A stretch of DNA of 37,228 nt from Methanothrix sp. (GTDB lineage: Archaea > Halobacteriota > Methanosarcinia > Methanotrichales > Methanotrichaceae): NCBI GenBank assembly GCA_026394555.1, contig JAPKXZ010000038.1, positions 1 to 37,228 on the forward strand, given 5' to 3'. Shown here one piece after another: positions 7,417-15,700 of the stretch. The notes under the pieces were generated by a model, which had not been told where the DNA came from, did no database searches, and saw only the letters and a program-made list of their open reading frames with translations. The first letter of the stretch is position 1. Each line of letters opens with the position of its first letter. Both the position numbers and the translations under genes were made by a program.

Positions 7417-7947
7417 TTGCGTCTCCTCCTTCTCTCGGATGATCTGCGCTCTTCACTCAAAGAGCCATTGGGCAGGTTATACAAGGGAAACGGCCAAGAG
7501 TGCGTGAAGGCCATGGAAAAAGAGCTTCTTTCTGCCAAGAAAGTTGTTGCGGTCGGCGATATGACTGCCTTCTATCTCTTGAAGGCATCCATAGTACCGG
7601 ATCTGCTTGTCGTGGACAATAAGACTAAGAGGATGCCGGTTTCCGATCATGTCAAAGAGATGCTGGATCACGAAAGCTATAAGACGGTAATGGTAAAAAA
7701 CCCGGCGGCAACTATCACCAAAGATCTTATAGACCAGATCCGGGAATCTCTCCAAGGCACTAATCATGTTAAGATCGTAGTAGAGGGCGAAGAAGATCTG
7801 GCAACGCTTCCTGCCATTCTCTATGCGCCAATGGGCTCTGTCGTGGTCTACGGCCAGCCCAATGAGGGGAGCGTTCTGGTTGATGTTACTTTGGAAAGGA
7901 AGCTACATATCGAAGAATTCATGAAGCGAATGATTGTGGAGGAATGA
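7417..7947 (+). CDS. GTP-dependent dephospho-CoA kinase (DUF359)
   Basis: The 176-residue protein matches the archaeal DUF359 family, shown in Thermococcales to phosphorylate dephospho-CoA with GTP, the last step of CoA synthesis. Visible motifs are VVAVGDMTAFYLL, PDLLVVDNKTKR, NPAATIT, VEGEEDLATLPAIL and VVYGQPNEGSVLV. It uses a TTG start two bases after the Spt4 stop; no ATG near the N-terminus would keep the conserved start (LRLLLLSDDLR). It overlaps S24e by four bases. This family is unrelated to bacterial CoaE, so I give no symbol. Confidence 0.92.
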   Translation: MRLLLLSDDLRSSLKEPLGRLYKGNGQECVKAMEKELLSAKKVVAVGDMTAFYLLKASIVPDLLVVDNKTKRMPVSDHVKEMLDHESYKTVMVKNPAATITKDLIDQIRESLQGTNHVKIVVEGEEDLATLPAILYAPMGSVVVYGQPNEGSVLVDVTLERKLHIEEFMKRMIVEE

Positions 7948-8255
7948 AGTTGGATATTCAAGTAATAGAAGCAAAGAACAACACCATCTTGAATCGGCGG
8001 GAGCTCGTTTTCAAGGTTATTCACGATGAGTCGACGCCTACCAGAAAGAGCGTTGTGGAGAGACTAGCGGCAACTCAGAACTCGAAGGTAGGCTTGGTCT
8101 ATGTGGACAGCCTGAAGACAGAGTTTGGAAAGCGCGAGACCATTGGATACGCCAAGATCTACGAGACTGCTGAGAGGGCCAAGGAAATAGAGAGAGCTCA
8201 TATCGTTGAGCGCAATACCTTCAACAAGCCACAAGAAGCCAAGACGGAGGCCTAG
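7944..8255 (+). CDS. rps24e: Ribosomal protein S24e
   Basis: A 103-residue small-subunit protein with the family's features: KNTILNRRELVF near the start, the HDESTPTRKSVVERLAA segment, YVDSLKTEFGKRETIGYAKI, and a charged tail. The ATG overlaps the stop of the CoA kinase gene (ATGA), indicating translational coupling. It precedes S27ae by four bases. Confidence 0.96.
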   Translation: MKLDIQVIEAKNNTILNRRELVFKVIHDESTPTRKSVVERLAATQNSKVGLVYVDSLKTEFGKRETIGYAKIYETAERAKEIERAHIVERNTFNKPQEAKTEA

Positions 8256-8259
8256 CTAG

Positions 8260-8445
8260 ATGGCTGCTAAGAAAGGTGCCAAGAAGGGCGCCGTTATAGG
8301 AGCCTCTCGATTTTATGAGGTAACCGGCGACTCTATCAAGTCCAAGAGGTCTGTCTGTCCCAGGTGCGGCAATGGCGTATTTTTGGCCAGCCATGTCGAC
8401 AGACAAAGCTGCGGCAAGTGCGGTTATACGGAGTTCAAGAAATAG
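8260..8445 (+). CDS. rps27ae: Ribosomal protein S27ae (zinc)
   Basis: A 61-residue small-subunit protein with a basic N-terminus ([10 protein letters not shown]) and a zinc ribbon made by Cys33, Cys36, Cys51 and Cys54 ([18 protein letters not shown]). In eukaryotes the same domain is fused to ubiquitin; here it is free, as in other archaea. It is the last gene of the operon. A strong hairpin starts at its stop codon. Confidence 0.96.
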   Translation: MAAKKGAKKGAVIGASRFYEVTGDSIKSKRSVCPRCGNGVFLASHVDRQSCGKCGYTEFKK

Positions 8446-8503
8446 ACCCGGGGTTGCCCGGGTCCAGATTCTTGGACCTGATTTTTCTATTTTATTCGAT
8501 TTT
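8445..8503 (+). terminator. Terminator of ribosomal operon
   Basis: A perfect eight-base stem (GACCCGGG at 8445-8452, CCCGGGTC at 8457-8464, loop GTTG) begins on the last base of the S27ae stop codon. Several T runs follow between 8480 and 8503. A second short inverted repeat (GGTCCA, TGGACC) overlaps its right arm. Confidence 0.75.
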
Positions 8504-8522
8504 AGTTTCTACTGCAGGGTAT

Positions 8523-8530
8523 CTATTTAA
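8523..8530 (+). promoter_or_regulatory. TATA box of SPFH gene
   Basis: CTATTTAA is centred about 24 bases before the ATG at 8551. No clear ribosome binding site precedes the ATG, so a leaderless start is likely. Confidence 0.5.
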
Positions 8531-8550
8531 GGACAGGATGCATAATAATT

Positions 8551-9420
8551 ATGGGTGTTTATTTGGCTGAAATTGGTATATCTACCCCTATAGCCCTAAT
8601 GGTAGCGTTTATTATCTTATCCCAGGCTATAAAGATCGTTCGAGAGTATGAACGAGTGGTCGTATTTCGTCTGGGGCGCTTTTCCGGAGTGAAGGGGCCA
8701 GGCATATTCTTTATTATCCCCATTATCGATCGCGTTATACTGCTTGACCTGAGAGTCTTTACCATCGACGTGGCCAAGCAGGTGGTCATAACCAAGGACA
8801 ACGTGAGCGTGGAAGTGGATGCAGTCATCTACTACCGGGTGGTGGATCCCTCCCTGGCGATCATACAGGTGGAAAATTACAAGGTTGCTACCTCCTTGCT
8901 GGCCCAGACCACCTTGCGGGACGTTCTGGGACAGATTGAACTGGACGATCTGCTCTCCAAGCGCGACGAATTGAACAAGAAACTGCAGGCGATCTTGGAC
9001 CAGCACACCGATCCCTGGGGAATCAAGGTTACCGCGGTCACATTGCGGGACGTGTCTCTGCCCGAATCGATGAGAAGGGCGATTGCCAAGCAGGCCGAAT
9101 CGGAAAGAGAAAAGAGGTCGCGCATCATCCTGGCAGACGGCGAATTCCTGGCCTCCAAGACCATGACCGATGCCGCCCGGCTTTATGAGGAAGTGCCTGC
9201 TGCTCTCAAGCTGCGAGAGCTGCAGACGTTGGTCGATATCGCCAGAGAGAAGACGCTCATCGTGGTCACACCCAGTGGGGACACAGGGAACGGAGCCATG
9301 GTCGGCCTGACGGCAGCCTTGAACCGGGAGCTTTCCGAGAGAGAGACATCCCGAAAAGACGAGGCTAAAAGAGATGCCTTGAGAGAAGCAGAGAGCGAGG
9401 CGGCAAGAACCAGGAGATGA
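8551..9420 (+). CDS. Stomatin/slipin-like SPFH membrane protein
   Basis: A 289-residue protein with one N-terminal membrane helix (about residues 9-27) and an SPFH domain: REYERVVVFRLGRFSGVKGP, DLRVFTIDVAKQVVITKDNV, SVEVDAVIYYRVVDP, and TLRDVLGQIELDDLL. A charged helical tail follows, likely coiled coil (ETSRKDEAKRDALREAESEA). Stomatins form ring-like oligomers on membranes. The NfeD protease gene follows seven bases later, the classic SPFH/NfeD pair; in Pyrococcus the NfeD partner (PH1510) cuts the C-terminus of the stomatin (PH1511). The pair likely works in membrane quality control. Confidence 0.94.
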   Translation: MGVYLAEIGISTPIALMVAFIILSQAIKIVREYERVVVFRLGRFSGVKGPGIFFIIPIIDRVILLDLRVFTIDVAKQVVITKDNVSVEVDAVIYYRVVDPSLAIIQVENYKVATSLLAQTTLRDVLGQIELDDLLSKRDELNKKLQAILDQHTDPWGIKVTAVTLRDVSLPESMRRAIAKQAESEREKRSRIILADGEFLASKTMTDAARLYEEVPAALKLRELQTLVDIAREKTLIVVTPSGDTGNGAMVGLTAALNRELSERETSRKDEAKRDALREAESEAARTRR

Positions 9421-9427
9421 AAAACCG

Positions 9428-10789
9428 ATGTTGAAGAGCCGTTCCTGCTCGGTATCTTTGGGGGGAGCGGCCCCATCATTTCCCCTCAGGAGACAGAAAG
9501 TAGCCTTCTTTTTCCTTTTCCTTTTATCGCTCTTGCTGCTCTTATTGCCGGCGCTTCCCATCGCTTTTGCCACTAGCAGCGGACCGGTTTTGGCTGTAGA
9601 GCTGCAGGGTCCCATCACGCCAGCCAGCGATGACATCGTTGCTGCGGCCTTGCAGGAGGCGGATACGGGCGGCTTTGCAGCCGTGATACTCCTATTGGAT
9701 ACGCCGGGCGGCGGACTGACCGAGACCTATGAGATCCAGAGACTGATGGAAGAGACGAAGGTCCCGGTCATAGCTTACGTTTATCCGGCGGGTGCTGCGG
9801 CCTGGTCGGCAGGAACGCTCATTCTGATGGGCTCCGATGTGGCAGCCATGGCGCCGCACTGCATCATAGGCTCGGCTCAGCCGGTACGGCTCTCGGCATT
9901 AGGCGAAGCCCTGCCCATCAACGATAGCAAGACCACCAATGCCATCGTGGCCCTGATCGAAGAAAAAGCAAGAGCGCACGGGCGAAACACAACTGCTGCC
10001 AAAGAGTTCGTAGTCTCCAATCTAAACCTGAACGCTGATGAGGCCAAAAATTACGGTGTGATCGAGTACATCGCGCCGTCTCCCGAGAGCCTGGTGCGTC
10101 AGATCAACGGCAGTCGTGTCAAGAATACCACCCTGCTCACAGAGACTGCAATGGTGCAGTACTTTTCACCGCCCATAAACTTGCAGCTCTTAAAGCTCCT
10201 CTCCGATCCGACGTTAGCTGGGCTGCTCATGCTGGTGGGCCTTTATGCCCTGGTTTTCGGCCTGTCCAGCCCCGGCATTGGATCGGAGGCCTTTGGTGTG
10301 GTAGCCCTGGCTTTAGGGCTAATTGGACAGGGCTATAATGTGAATATCGGAGCTGTCTTCCTACTACTGATCGGCCTGGGGCTGATTTTAGCGGAGCTGC
10401 ACAGCCATTCCTTTGGAATATTGGCTGTGGCCGGGCTGATATGCGTAATAATTGGCAGCATCCTTTTTATCCCCACCAGCTTTCCCCTCTGGTATGTACC
10501 GGGTAGCTACCAGCGGTCTATGGCCCTGGCCATCATCCTGCCCTCGCTGATCTTGGGCGCATTCCTGACCTTGGCCATTTACAAGGTAGCACGAGCCAGG
10601 ATTTCCAAGCCGATGCTGGGCCGCTTCGTCGGTGAGGAGGCAGTGGCCATTGACAGGCTGGACCGGAATGGCTACGTGCTCTTCCAGGGAGAGTACTGGC
10701 AGGCAGAGGCAGAGGAAACTGTAGAAAAGGGCGAGAATGTGGTGATCACCGGCAAGGACGGTGCCATACTGAGTGTGAAACCACGGTGA
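9428..10789 (+). CDS. NfeD family membrane-bound serine protease
   Basis: A 453-residue long-form NfeD. Residues 24-48 form a signal or anchor segment. Residues about 52-235 are the ClpP-like protease domain with LLDTPGGGLTETYEIQ, the nucleophile Ser127 in AAWSAGT, and the general-base Lys168 in INDSKTT. Their spacing of 41 equals that of Ser97/Lys138 in Pyrococcus PH1510. About five membrane helices follow (about 250-385), then an OB-fold C-terminus (390-453, ending VVITGKDGAILSVKPR). It is cotranscribed with the SPFH gene, whose product or C-terminal tail is the probable substrate. AGGAG at 9412-9416 precedes the ATG by 11 bases. Confidence 0.94.
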   Translation: MLKSRSCSVSLGGAAPSFPLRRQKVAFFFLFLLSLLLLLLPALPIAFATSSGPVLAVELQGPITPASDDIVAAALQEADTGGFAAVILLLDTPGGGLTETYEIQRLMEETKVPVIAYVYPAGAAAWSAGTLILMGSDVAAMAPHCIIGSAQPVRLSALGEALPINDSKTTNAIVALIEEKARAHGRNTTAAKEFVVSNLNLNADEAKNYGVIEYIAPSPESLVRQINGSRVKNTTLLTETAMVQYFSPPINLQLLKLLSDPTLAGLLMLVGLYALVFGLSSPGIGSEAFGVVALALGLIGQGYNVNIGAVFLLLIGLGLILAELHSHSFGILAVAGLICVIIGSILFIPTSFPLWYVPGSYQRSMALAIILPSLILGAFLTLAIYKVARARISKPMLGRFVGEEAVAIDRLDRNGYVLFQGEYWQAEAEETVEKGENVVITGKDGAILSVKPR

Positions 10790-12072
10790 TGCCTAAAATA
10801 AGAGGGATGAAAGTAATGAGCAATACTGGGATAATGGCCTTAATTGCCATATTATTAACCATAAATTATGTCAGCGCTGGTATGGTAAGCCTGACTTATG
10901 ATGACGGCAATGTTGATGACGCCGTATGGATCGATGAACTAAGGGGCCACGGCGTCATCTTCACAGCACCGACCGACAATTGGAGTTTAGCCCAGGTGGC
11001 CATTTTAGGAAAGCTGGTTGCACCTTCCAAATCGGAGATGTTTGTGATTGAGGTTTGGGACCAAAACCTATCTCTTCTGTATAAAACTACGGATAAAGCA
11101 AGTGCATATTTTGGTGAGAACTTAACCTGGTCACTGGTTGACTTGCCTGATGTCAAAGTCTCCGGCAATTTTCTCATCGCCTTCTTCGAGTTCGCCGGCG
11201 TATGGCAGGGAGTTGACACGTCCCCTTCATCGGGCAGGTCCATTTTAGTTGCCAGAAACCCCAACAGAATATTGAATTGGAGTATGCAAAACCGTACCCA
11301 GAACCAGACTAACTGGATGATCCAGGCCGTCGGACACTCTCCAGAACCCGACATTACCATCTCGGTCCTCTCGGATACGGCTAGCGAAAAGAGCCCCGCG
11401 AAAATAAAGGCGAAGACTACAGACCCGGACGGCAATCTCAAAAGCGCTACAGAGTACGTTGTGGACAACAAGACCAGAGAGATCGTCTGGTCAGAGGTGG
11501 CGGAGATGACGGGAAGCAGCGCCGAGGCGGAGTTCTCCTGGCCGGCAGTCGCATTTAGGATTTCTGCAAACGGTCAGGATGAAGGCGTGATATTCGCAAT
11601 CAATAATCTGGGGGTTATGGCGAATTTGAGCCCTTTGTTGGCCTACTCTGCCCCCTGCATCATTGAGCTGAATAAGAGCGTGAACTTCACCGCAGAGGCT
11701 TATTTCGGAGAGGATGGGCAGTTTAATGCATTGATAGATTCGTATGGATTCACCCATTACCTCTCGCAGGATGTCCTGAATATCACAAAACCCGGCACAG
11801 ATTACGAGAAGTTCGGTAAGAATAATATTACTATAATCAAAGATAAGAGCCAGATCAGCTTTATCAATAGGAAGGTTCCTGCCAGGCAAGATGAACCTGC
11901 ATCGGTGATAGTCGGGCCCATAGTGCTCTCTGGCTCTCCATCTTCCCATTACGATCTCAAATTATTACGATCGAATGCAGGCATGGGTGAATATATTGCC
12001 ATCGTCAAGGTAGAAGATCAGGCATTCAACGTATTGAGCGCTATAGGAGACAAGGCAATCAAGGTGAAATGA
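10789..12072 (+). CDS. Secreted protein of unknown function
   Basis: A 427-residue protein with an N-terminal signal peptide (MPKIRGMKVMSNTGIMALIA and on through LLTINYVSA). Residues about 32-180 look like an all-beta carbohydrate-binding or lectin-like module (MVSLTYDDGNVDDAVW, FLIAFFEFAGVWQGVD), and residues about 190-240 like an Ig-type fold (ITISVLSDTASEKSPAKIKA). No family is certain. Several N-x-S/T sites fit an exported, glycosylated protein. The ATG at 10789 overlaps the NfeD stop. ATG 10807 and 10816 also fit, the latter with GAGGG nine bases upstream. It may be a client or partner of the SPFH/NfeD pair, by position only. Confidence 0.7.
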   Translation: MPKIRGMKVMSNTGIMALIAILLTINYVSAGMVSLTYDDGNVDDAVWIDELRGHGVIFTAPTDNWSLAQVAILGKLVAPSKSEMFVIEVWDQNLSLLYKTTDKASAYFGENLTWSLVDLPDVKVSGNFLIAFFEFAGVWQGVDTSPSSGRSILVARNPNRILNWSMQNRTQNQTNWMIQAVGHSPEPDITISVLSDTASEKSPAKIKAKTTDPDGNLKSATEYVVDNKTREIVWSEVAEMTGSSAEAEFSWPAVAFRISANGQDEGVIFAINNLGVMANLSPLLAYSAPCIIELNKSVNFTAEAYFGEDGQFNALIDSYGFTHYLSQDVLNITKPGTDYEKFGKNNITIIKDKSQISFINRKVPARQDEPASVIVGPIVLSGSPSSHYDLKLLRSNAGMGEYIAIVKVEDQAFNVLSAIGDKAIKVK

Positions 12073-12079
12073 TTTTCAA

Positions 12080-12113
12080 GGGCGGATTGGCTTTGCTCCG
12101 CCCCGCTCTTTTT
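12080..12113 (+). terminator. Terminator between convergent genes
   Basis: The inverted repeat GGGCGGA (12080-12086) and TCCGCCC (12097-12103) has a ten-base loop. It is followed by a T run at 12109-12113 that reaches the argB stop codon. It would end transcription of the SPFH/NfeD operon. Confidence 0.65.
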
Positions 12114-12987
12114 AACTCCTGCTGATCATGGTGCCCACGCCCTCGTGTGTGAGCAGCTCCAGCAGTATGGCGTGATGCTTTCTGCCGTCTATGATGTGAG
12201 CTTTCTCTACTCCGCTTCGCACGACGGCAACGCATGCTTCCACTTTCGGGATCATGCCGCCCTTGATGACGCCCTGCGCCACCAGCCGGTCGAAGTCGGA
12301 GGCAGGAAACTCGGAGATGACGCTCTTCGGGTCGTTCGGGTCCATGCGCACACCTTCCACATCGGTTATGGAAAAGAGCTTCTTGGCCCGCATGGCCACG
12401 GCCACAGCACCTGCCACGGTGTCGGCGTTGACGTTGAGGTTATTGCCCTGGCCGTCAGACGCGATGGGAGAGATGACGGGGATATAGCCCTTGCCGGCCA
12501 TGATCATGAGTATCTCCGGGTCCACCTTTTCCACATCGCCTACGAATCCCAGGTCCACAGGCTCCATGCCCTCTACTTTGAGCAATGCCTTCTTCCTGGC
12601 CTTGAGGAACATGCCGTCCTGGCCGGATAGTCCAATGCCCTTGCCCCCGTGCTTGCCGATGAGGTTGACAAGCTCCGCATTGATGTTGCCGAGCAATACC
12701 ATGCGAGCGATGCCCAGCGTCTCTTTATCGGTGACCCGAAGGCCCCCCACGAATTCGGCCTTCTTGCCGAATTTCTCCATGGCCTGCGAGATCTCAGGAC
12801 CGCCGCCGTGCACAATGATGGGATGAATGCCGATGTAGCGAAGTAGCACCACATCCTGGATGAAATCCTCCAGCACAGCGCGGTCGGACATGATCGATCC
12901 ACCGATCTTGAAGACCATGATGCTGTCGTAGAACTCACGAATGTAGGGCAGAGCCTCAATGAGCACCTGTTCTCTCTTAACTGTCAC
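12112..12987 (-). CDS. argB: Acetylglutamate kinase
   Basis: This kinase phosphorylates N-acetylglutamate, the second step of arginine synthesis. The 291 residues hold the family motifs: FKIGGSIM near residue 26, IIVHGGGPEISQAMEKFGKK near 57-76, FVGGLRVTDKETL, the LSGQDGMFLKAR region, NLNVNADTVAGAVAVAMRAK, and a C-terminus with KGGMIPKVEACVAVV. The start is GTG at 12987, with GAGGT seven bases upstream; the nearby ATG is out of frame. It lies 47 bases after the unknown secreted-protein gene on the same strand, with no other arginine gene in the window. Confidence 0.96.
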   Translation of the reverse strand: MTVKREQVLIEALPYIREFYDSIMVFKIGGSIMSDRAVLEDFIQDVVLLRYIGIHPIIVHGGGPEISQAMEKFGKKAEFVGGLRVTDKETLGIARMVLLGNINAELVNLIGKHGGKGIGLSGQDGMFLKARKKALLKVEGMEPVDLGFVGDVEKVDPEILMIMAGKGYIPVISPIASDGQGNNLNVNADTVAGAVAVAMRAKKLFSITDVEGVRMDPNDPKSVISEFPASDFDRLVAQGVIKGGMIPKVEACVAVVRSGVEKAHIIDGRKHHAILLELLTHEGVGTMISRS

Positions 12988-13034
12988 AACTCATACCTCT
13001 TGGAGAGTGCATGATGTTTAACAGGTTATTATCT

Positions 13035-13952
13035 TTATTGGACACAAGTGCAGTCAAAGACTGATTCTGCACTATGGCCAATTTTATCCGAGGGAAGCAT
13101 ATTTGCCCACCCGTTGGAACAGCAGGGCAACCAATTATCGTCTTCCAGCTTTTCCCGAGTATGATTGGACTTCATTCCAATTTTTCGGATTATATTATAG
13201 TCGCCAACGTATCTCTCCTCATTTTCAGATAAAGGTGCGTAGTCGCGCGATTCTACCAGATACTGCGAGCCGGACTGCTTAAATTTCAGATCGGCAATGC
13301 CCGTAGAATGAACCTTCAAACCGTAATCAATATCTTTGATTTCATCGAGATTTGCACTTAGAATCGACTCATTGGTTGCAATAATTGTAGCATTGAGACT
13401 CTTGGAAGATATGTTAAAATGTTCCTCTTTGCTCAGTAACATGTTATAGAGAAATGTCGCACCTACATTGTCCTCGCCATTGCCGATAAACTCTTTGTCA
13501 TTGATATTTTGGCCGATGTAATCAATACTTCGGCTGGAATTTATAAATACCGGCCAGTCGGCATAAAACTCGACCGTCCATATCGGAGTGCCGGAAGGCT
13601 TGTCAAACTCATAACCCACCGACGAAATTCTGGATCTCATTTTTAGTAGCTCTTCGGCACGATACTTGCCCTGAGATGCAGCAGTTCTTTCCTTGATCAG
13701 AGCTCCGTTGCCTGCAACATCCTTTGAATAATGTGCATAGGGGCTAAGAACTCGCCCCTGACGCTCGACCGGAGAGATGGTGCCTTCGACATAACCGGAT
13801 ATGTCCATAGTCATATTGATGCTATGGCGGGCGATCTGCCAGGAGGAGGTATTGGTGATCACTTGGCCGGTCCAGCTTTCTGCGCTCACGCAGCCAATTA
13901 ACGCTGCCAAGAGGAGCATGATATACAATCGCTTATGCATTTCTTTCACCAT
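13035..13952 (-). CDS. Secreted protein or lipoprotein of unknown function, next to giant gene
   Basis: A 305-residue protein beginning MVKEMHKRLYIMLLLAALIG with Cys next (a lipobox-like ALIGC) and then VSAESW, so either lipid attachment or signal-peptidase cleavage is possible. The mature part has many N-x-S/T sites (NTSSW, NMTMD, NSSRS, NISSKS, NATII, NHTRE) and ends with Cys-rich WLPCCSNGW and FDCTCVQ. No family is recognised. The start at 13952 is chosen because GGTGATC, a strong ribosome binding site, lies five bases upstream and overlaps the stop codon of the giant gene, which suggests translational coupling. It may work with the giant surface protein. Confidence 0.72.
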   Translation of the reverse strand: MVKEMHKRLYIMLLLAALIGCVSAESWTGQVITNTSSWQIARHSINMTMDISGYVEGTISPVERQGRVLSPYAHYSKDVAGNGALIKERTAASQGKYRAEELLKMRSRISSVGYEFDKPSGTPIWTVEFYADWPVFINSSRSIDYIGQNINDKEFIGNGEDNVGATFLYNMLLSKEEHFNISSKSLNATIIATNESILSANLDEIKDIDYGLKVHSTGIADLKFKQSGSQYLVESRDYAPLSENEERYVGDYNIIRKIGMKSNHTREKLEDDNWLPCCSNGWANMLPSDKIGHSAESVFDCTCVQ

Positions 13953-13959
13953 TTTGAGA

Positions 13960-15700
13960 TCACCCATTTGTCTCGGTAGCTATTCCTCTTCCAATAAAGG
14001 AGGCGTTGCCTATTCCGCCCTGGCCGTTAAAACCATGACCGCCCGTGCCCACTGCAACTCCCAGGCCTACGCCTCCTAAACTGGAATTCTCAGCCAACCC
14101 GTCTCCCTGAGCCGTAGCTATGCCATCCCCACCATCGACAAATCCATCGCCGCCCGTGCCTATGCCCGCCCCGAAGGCAATGCCGCCTAAAGTTACATTC
14201 TTGGCCCTGCTCAGACCATAACCTTCGCCCAAACCGGTCCCGCCGTTGCCGCCTGTTCCTTTGCCCCCCGTACCGATACCCAGGCCCAAGGAATACCCAT
14301 TGAAGGACTGGCCGCTGCCCAGGACCATGCCGGAATTGGTATTGTCCGGGGTGACGCTCTTTGCAGAATTCATAATGCTGTCGGCATCCGGATCGGGATT
14401 GGGAGTGCTGCTCACCGAGCCGGTGTATAGGCCTTTAGCCTGGCTTATTCCCTGGCCAATGCCAGTGCCCCAGCCGCCATTAAGTCCTTCGCCGCCACTT
14501 CCCACCGCCACACCAAGGCCAATGCCGCCCACAGTAGACCCTTCCGTCTCACCGTTGCCGTATGATTTGGCGGTACCGTCGCCACCCTGGCCGCTGCCGC
14601 TTGAGCCGCCGATTGCCACCGCGACCGATGCGCCTATGCCGCCTACATTGGCATTCTTGGATGTGCCGTTGCCGTAAGCGGTAGCCTCACCAGAGCCACC
14701 CCGGCCGGTCAGGCCGTCTCCGCCCAAACCTACTGCCACACCAAGACCGATGCCGCCCACTTTAGCCGTATCTACCTGGCCGGTTCCCTTGGCTATGGCT
14801 ATTCCCTTTCCTCCTTCGAGGCTTCCTTCGCCGCCCGTGCCTACGCCAACTCCAATGCCCAGACCGCCAAAGGTGGTGTTCTTGGCATTAGCTAGACCGT
14901 AACCTTCTCCTTGACCGGTACCACCGTTGCCAGCCGTGCCCTTTCCGCCCGTTCCAACACCAATGCCTACTGCATAGCCATTATAGGAAGAGCCGCTTCC
15001 TGCGCTGCTATTAGCTATATCGTTCGCAGAGTTGGTATTGCCGGCATCAGTATTCTTGCCCTGGGAAAGAAGGCTGTCTGTATCAGGAAGATCCGTCTTC
15101 TCATTTCCGGTTGCATCCTCACCAGTGAATAATCCCTCCGCTTTACTATCTGCCTGGGCTATGCCGGTGCCGTTGCCGCCGCTCTTTCCTTCTCCGCCGC
15201 TTCCTACAGCCACAGCAACCCCGATTCCACCGACAAATGATCCCTCTGATGTGCCATTTGCATAAGCCAACGCTTTGGCATCTCCGCCTTTGCCGGTGTC
15301 GCTTGATCCTCCAACTGCAACGGCCACCGCGCCGCCCATGCCTCCACCGTTCTCCACATCCTTGGAAGTGCCATTGCCATAAGCTGTCGCGTCTGCCGAT
15401 CCACCATTGCCGGCTGTTCCGTGGCCACCTACCGCTACGGCAACGCCTGCTCCAATGCCGCCTACTTTTCCATTCTCGGCAATGCCCGTGCCCTCACCAT
15501 AGGCTACAGCAAAGCCTCCTTCCAGGCCATCGCCGCCCGTGCCCACACCAACACCTGCACCAATACCACCTACGGTACTGTTCTTGGTCTCAGCCTGGCC
15601 ATATCCCTTGCCTATTCCTCTGCCGCCTACTCCGTCACTGGCTTCTCCGCCAATGCCTACTCCTACGCCCACTGCAAAGCCGCTGTAGGAGTCTTTTGAA
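13960..15700 (-). repeat. C-terminal super-repeats of the giant protein
   Basis: Three copies of a roughly 220-240-residue unit begin near 15690, 14960 and 14300. Each starts like NGYAVGIGVGTGGKG, runs through GIGKGYG or GEGYGL, and holds several Gly-Gly-(I/L)-Gly-x-G-V-(A/G)-V-G segments with spacers like YGNGTSK. The first two end with a Ser/Asn/Asp-rich linker (for example TDSLLSQGKNTDAGNTNSAN). The third is cut short by the stop codon. Confidence 0.8.
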
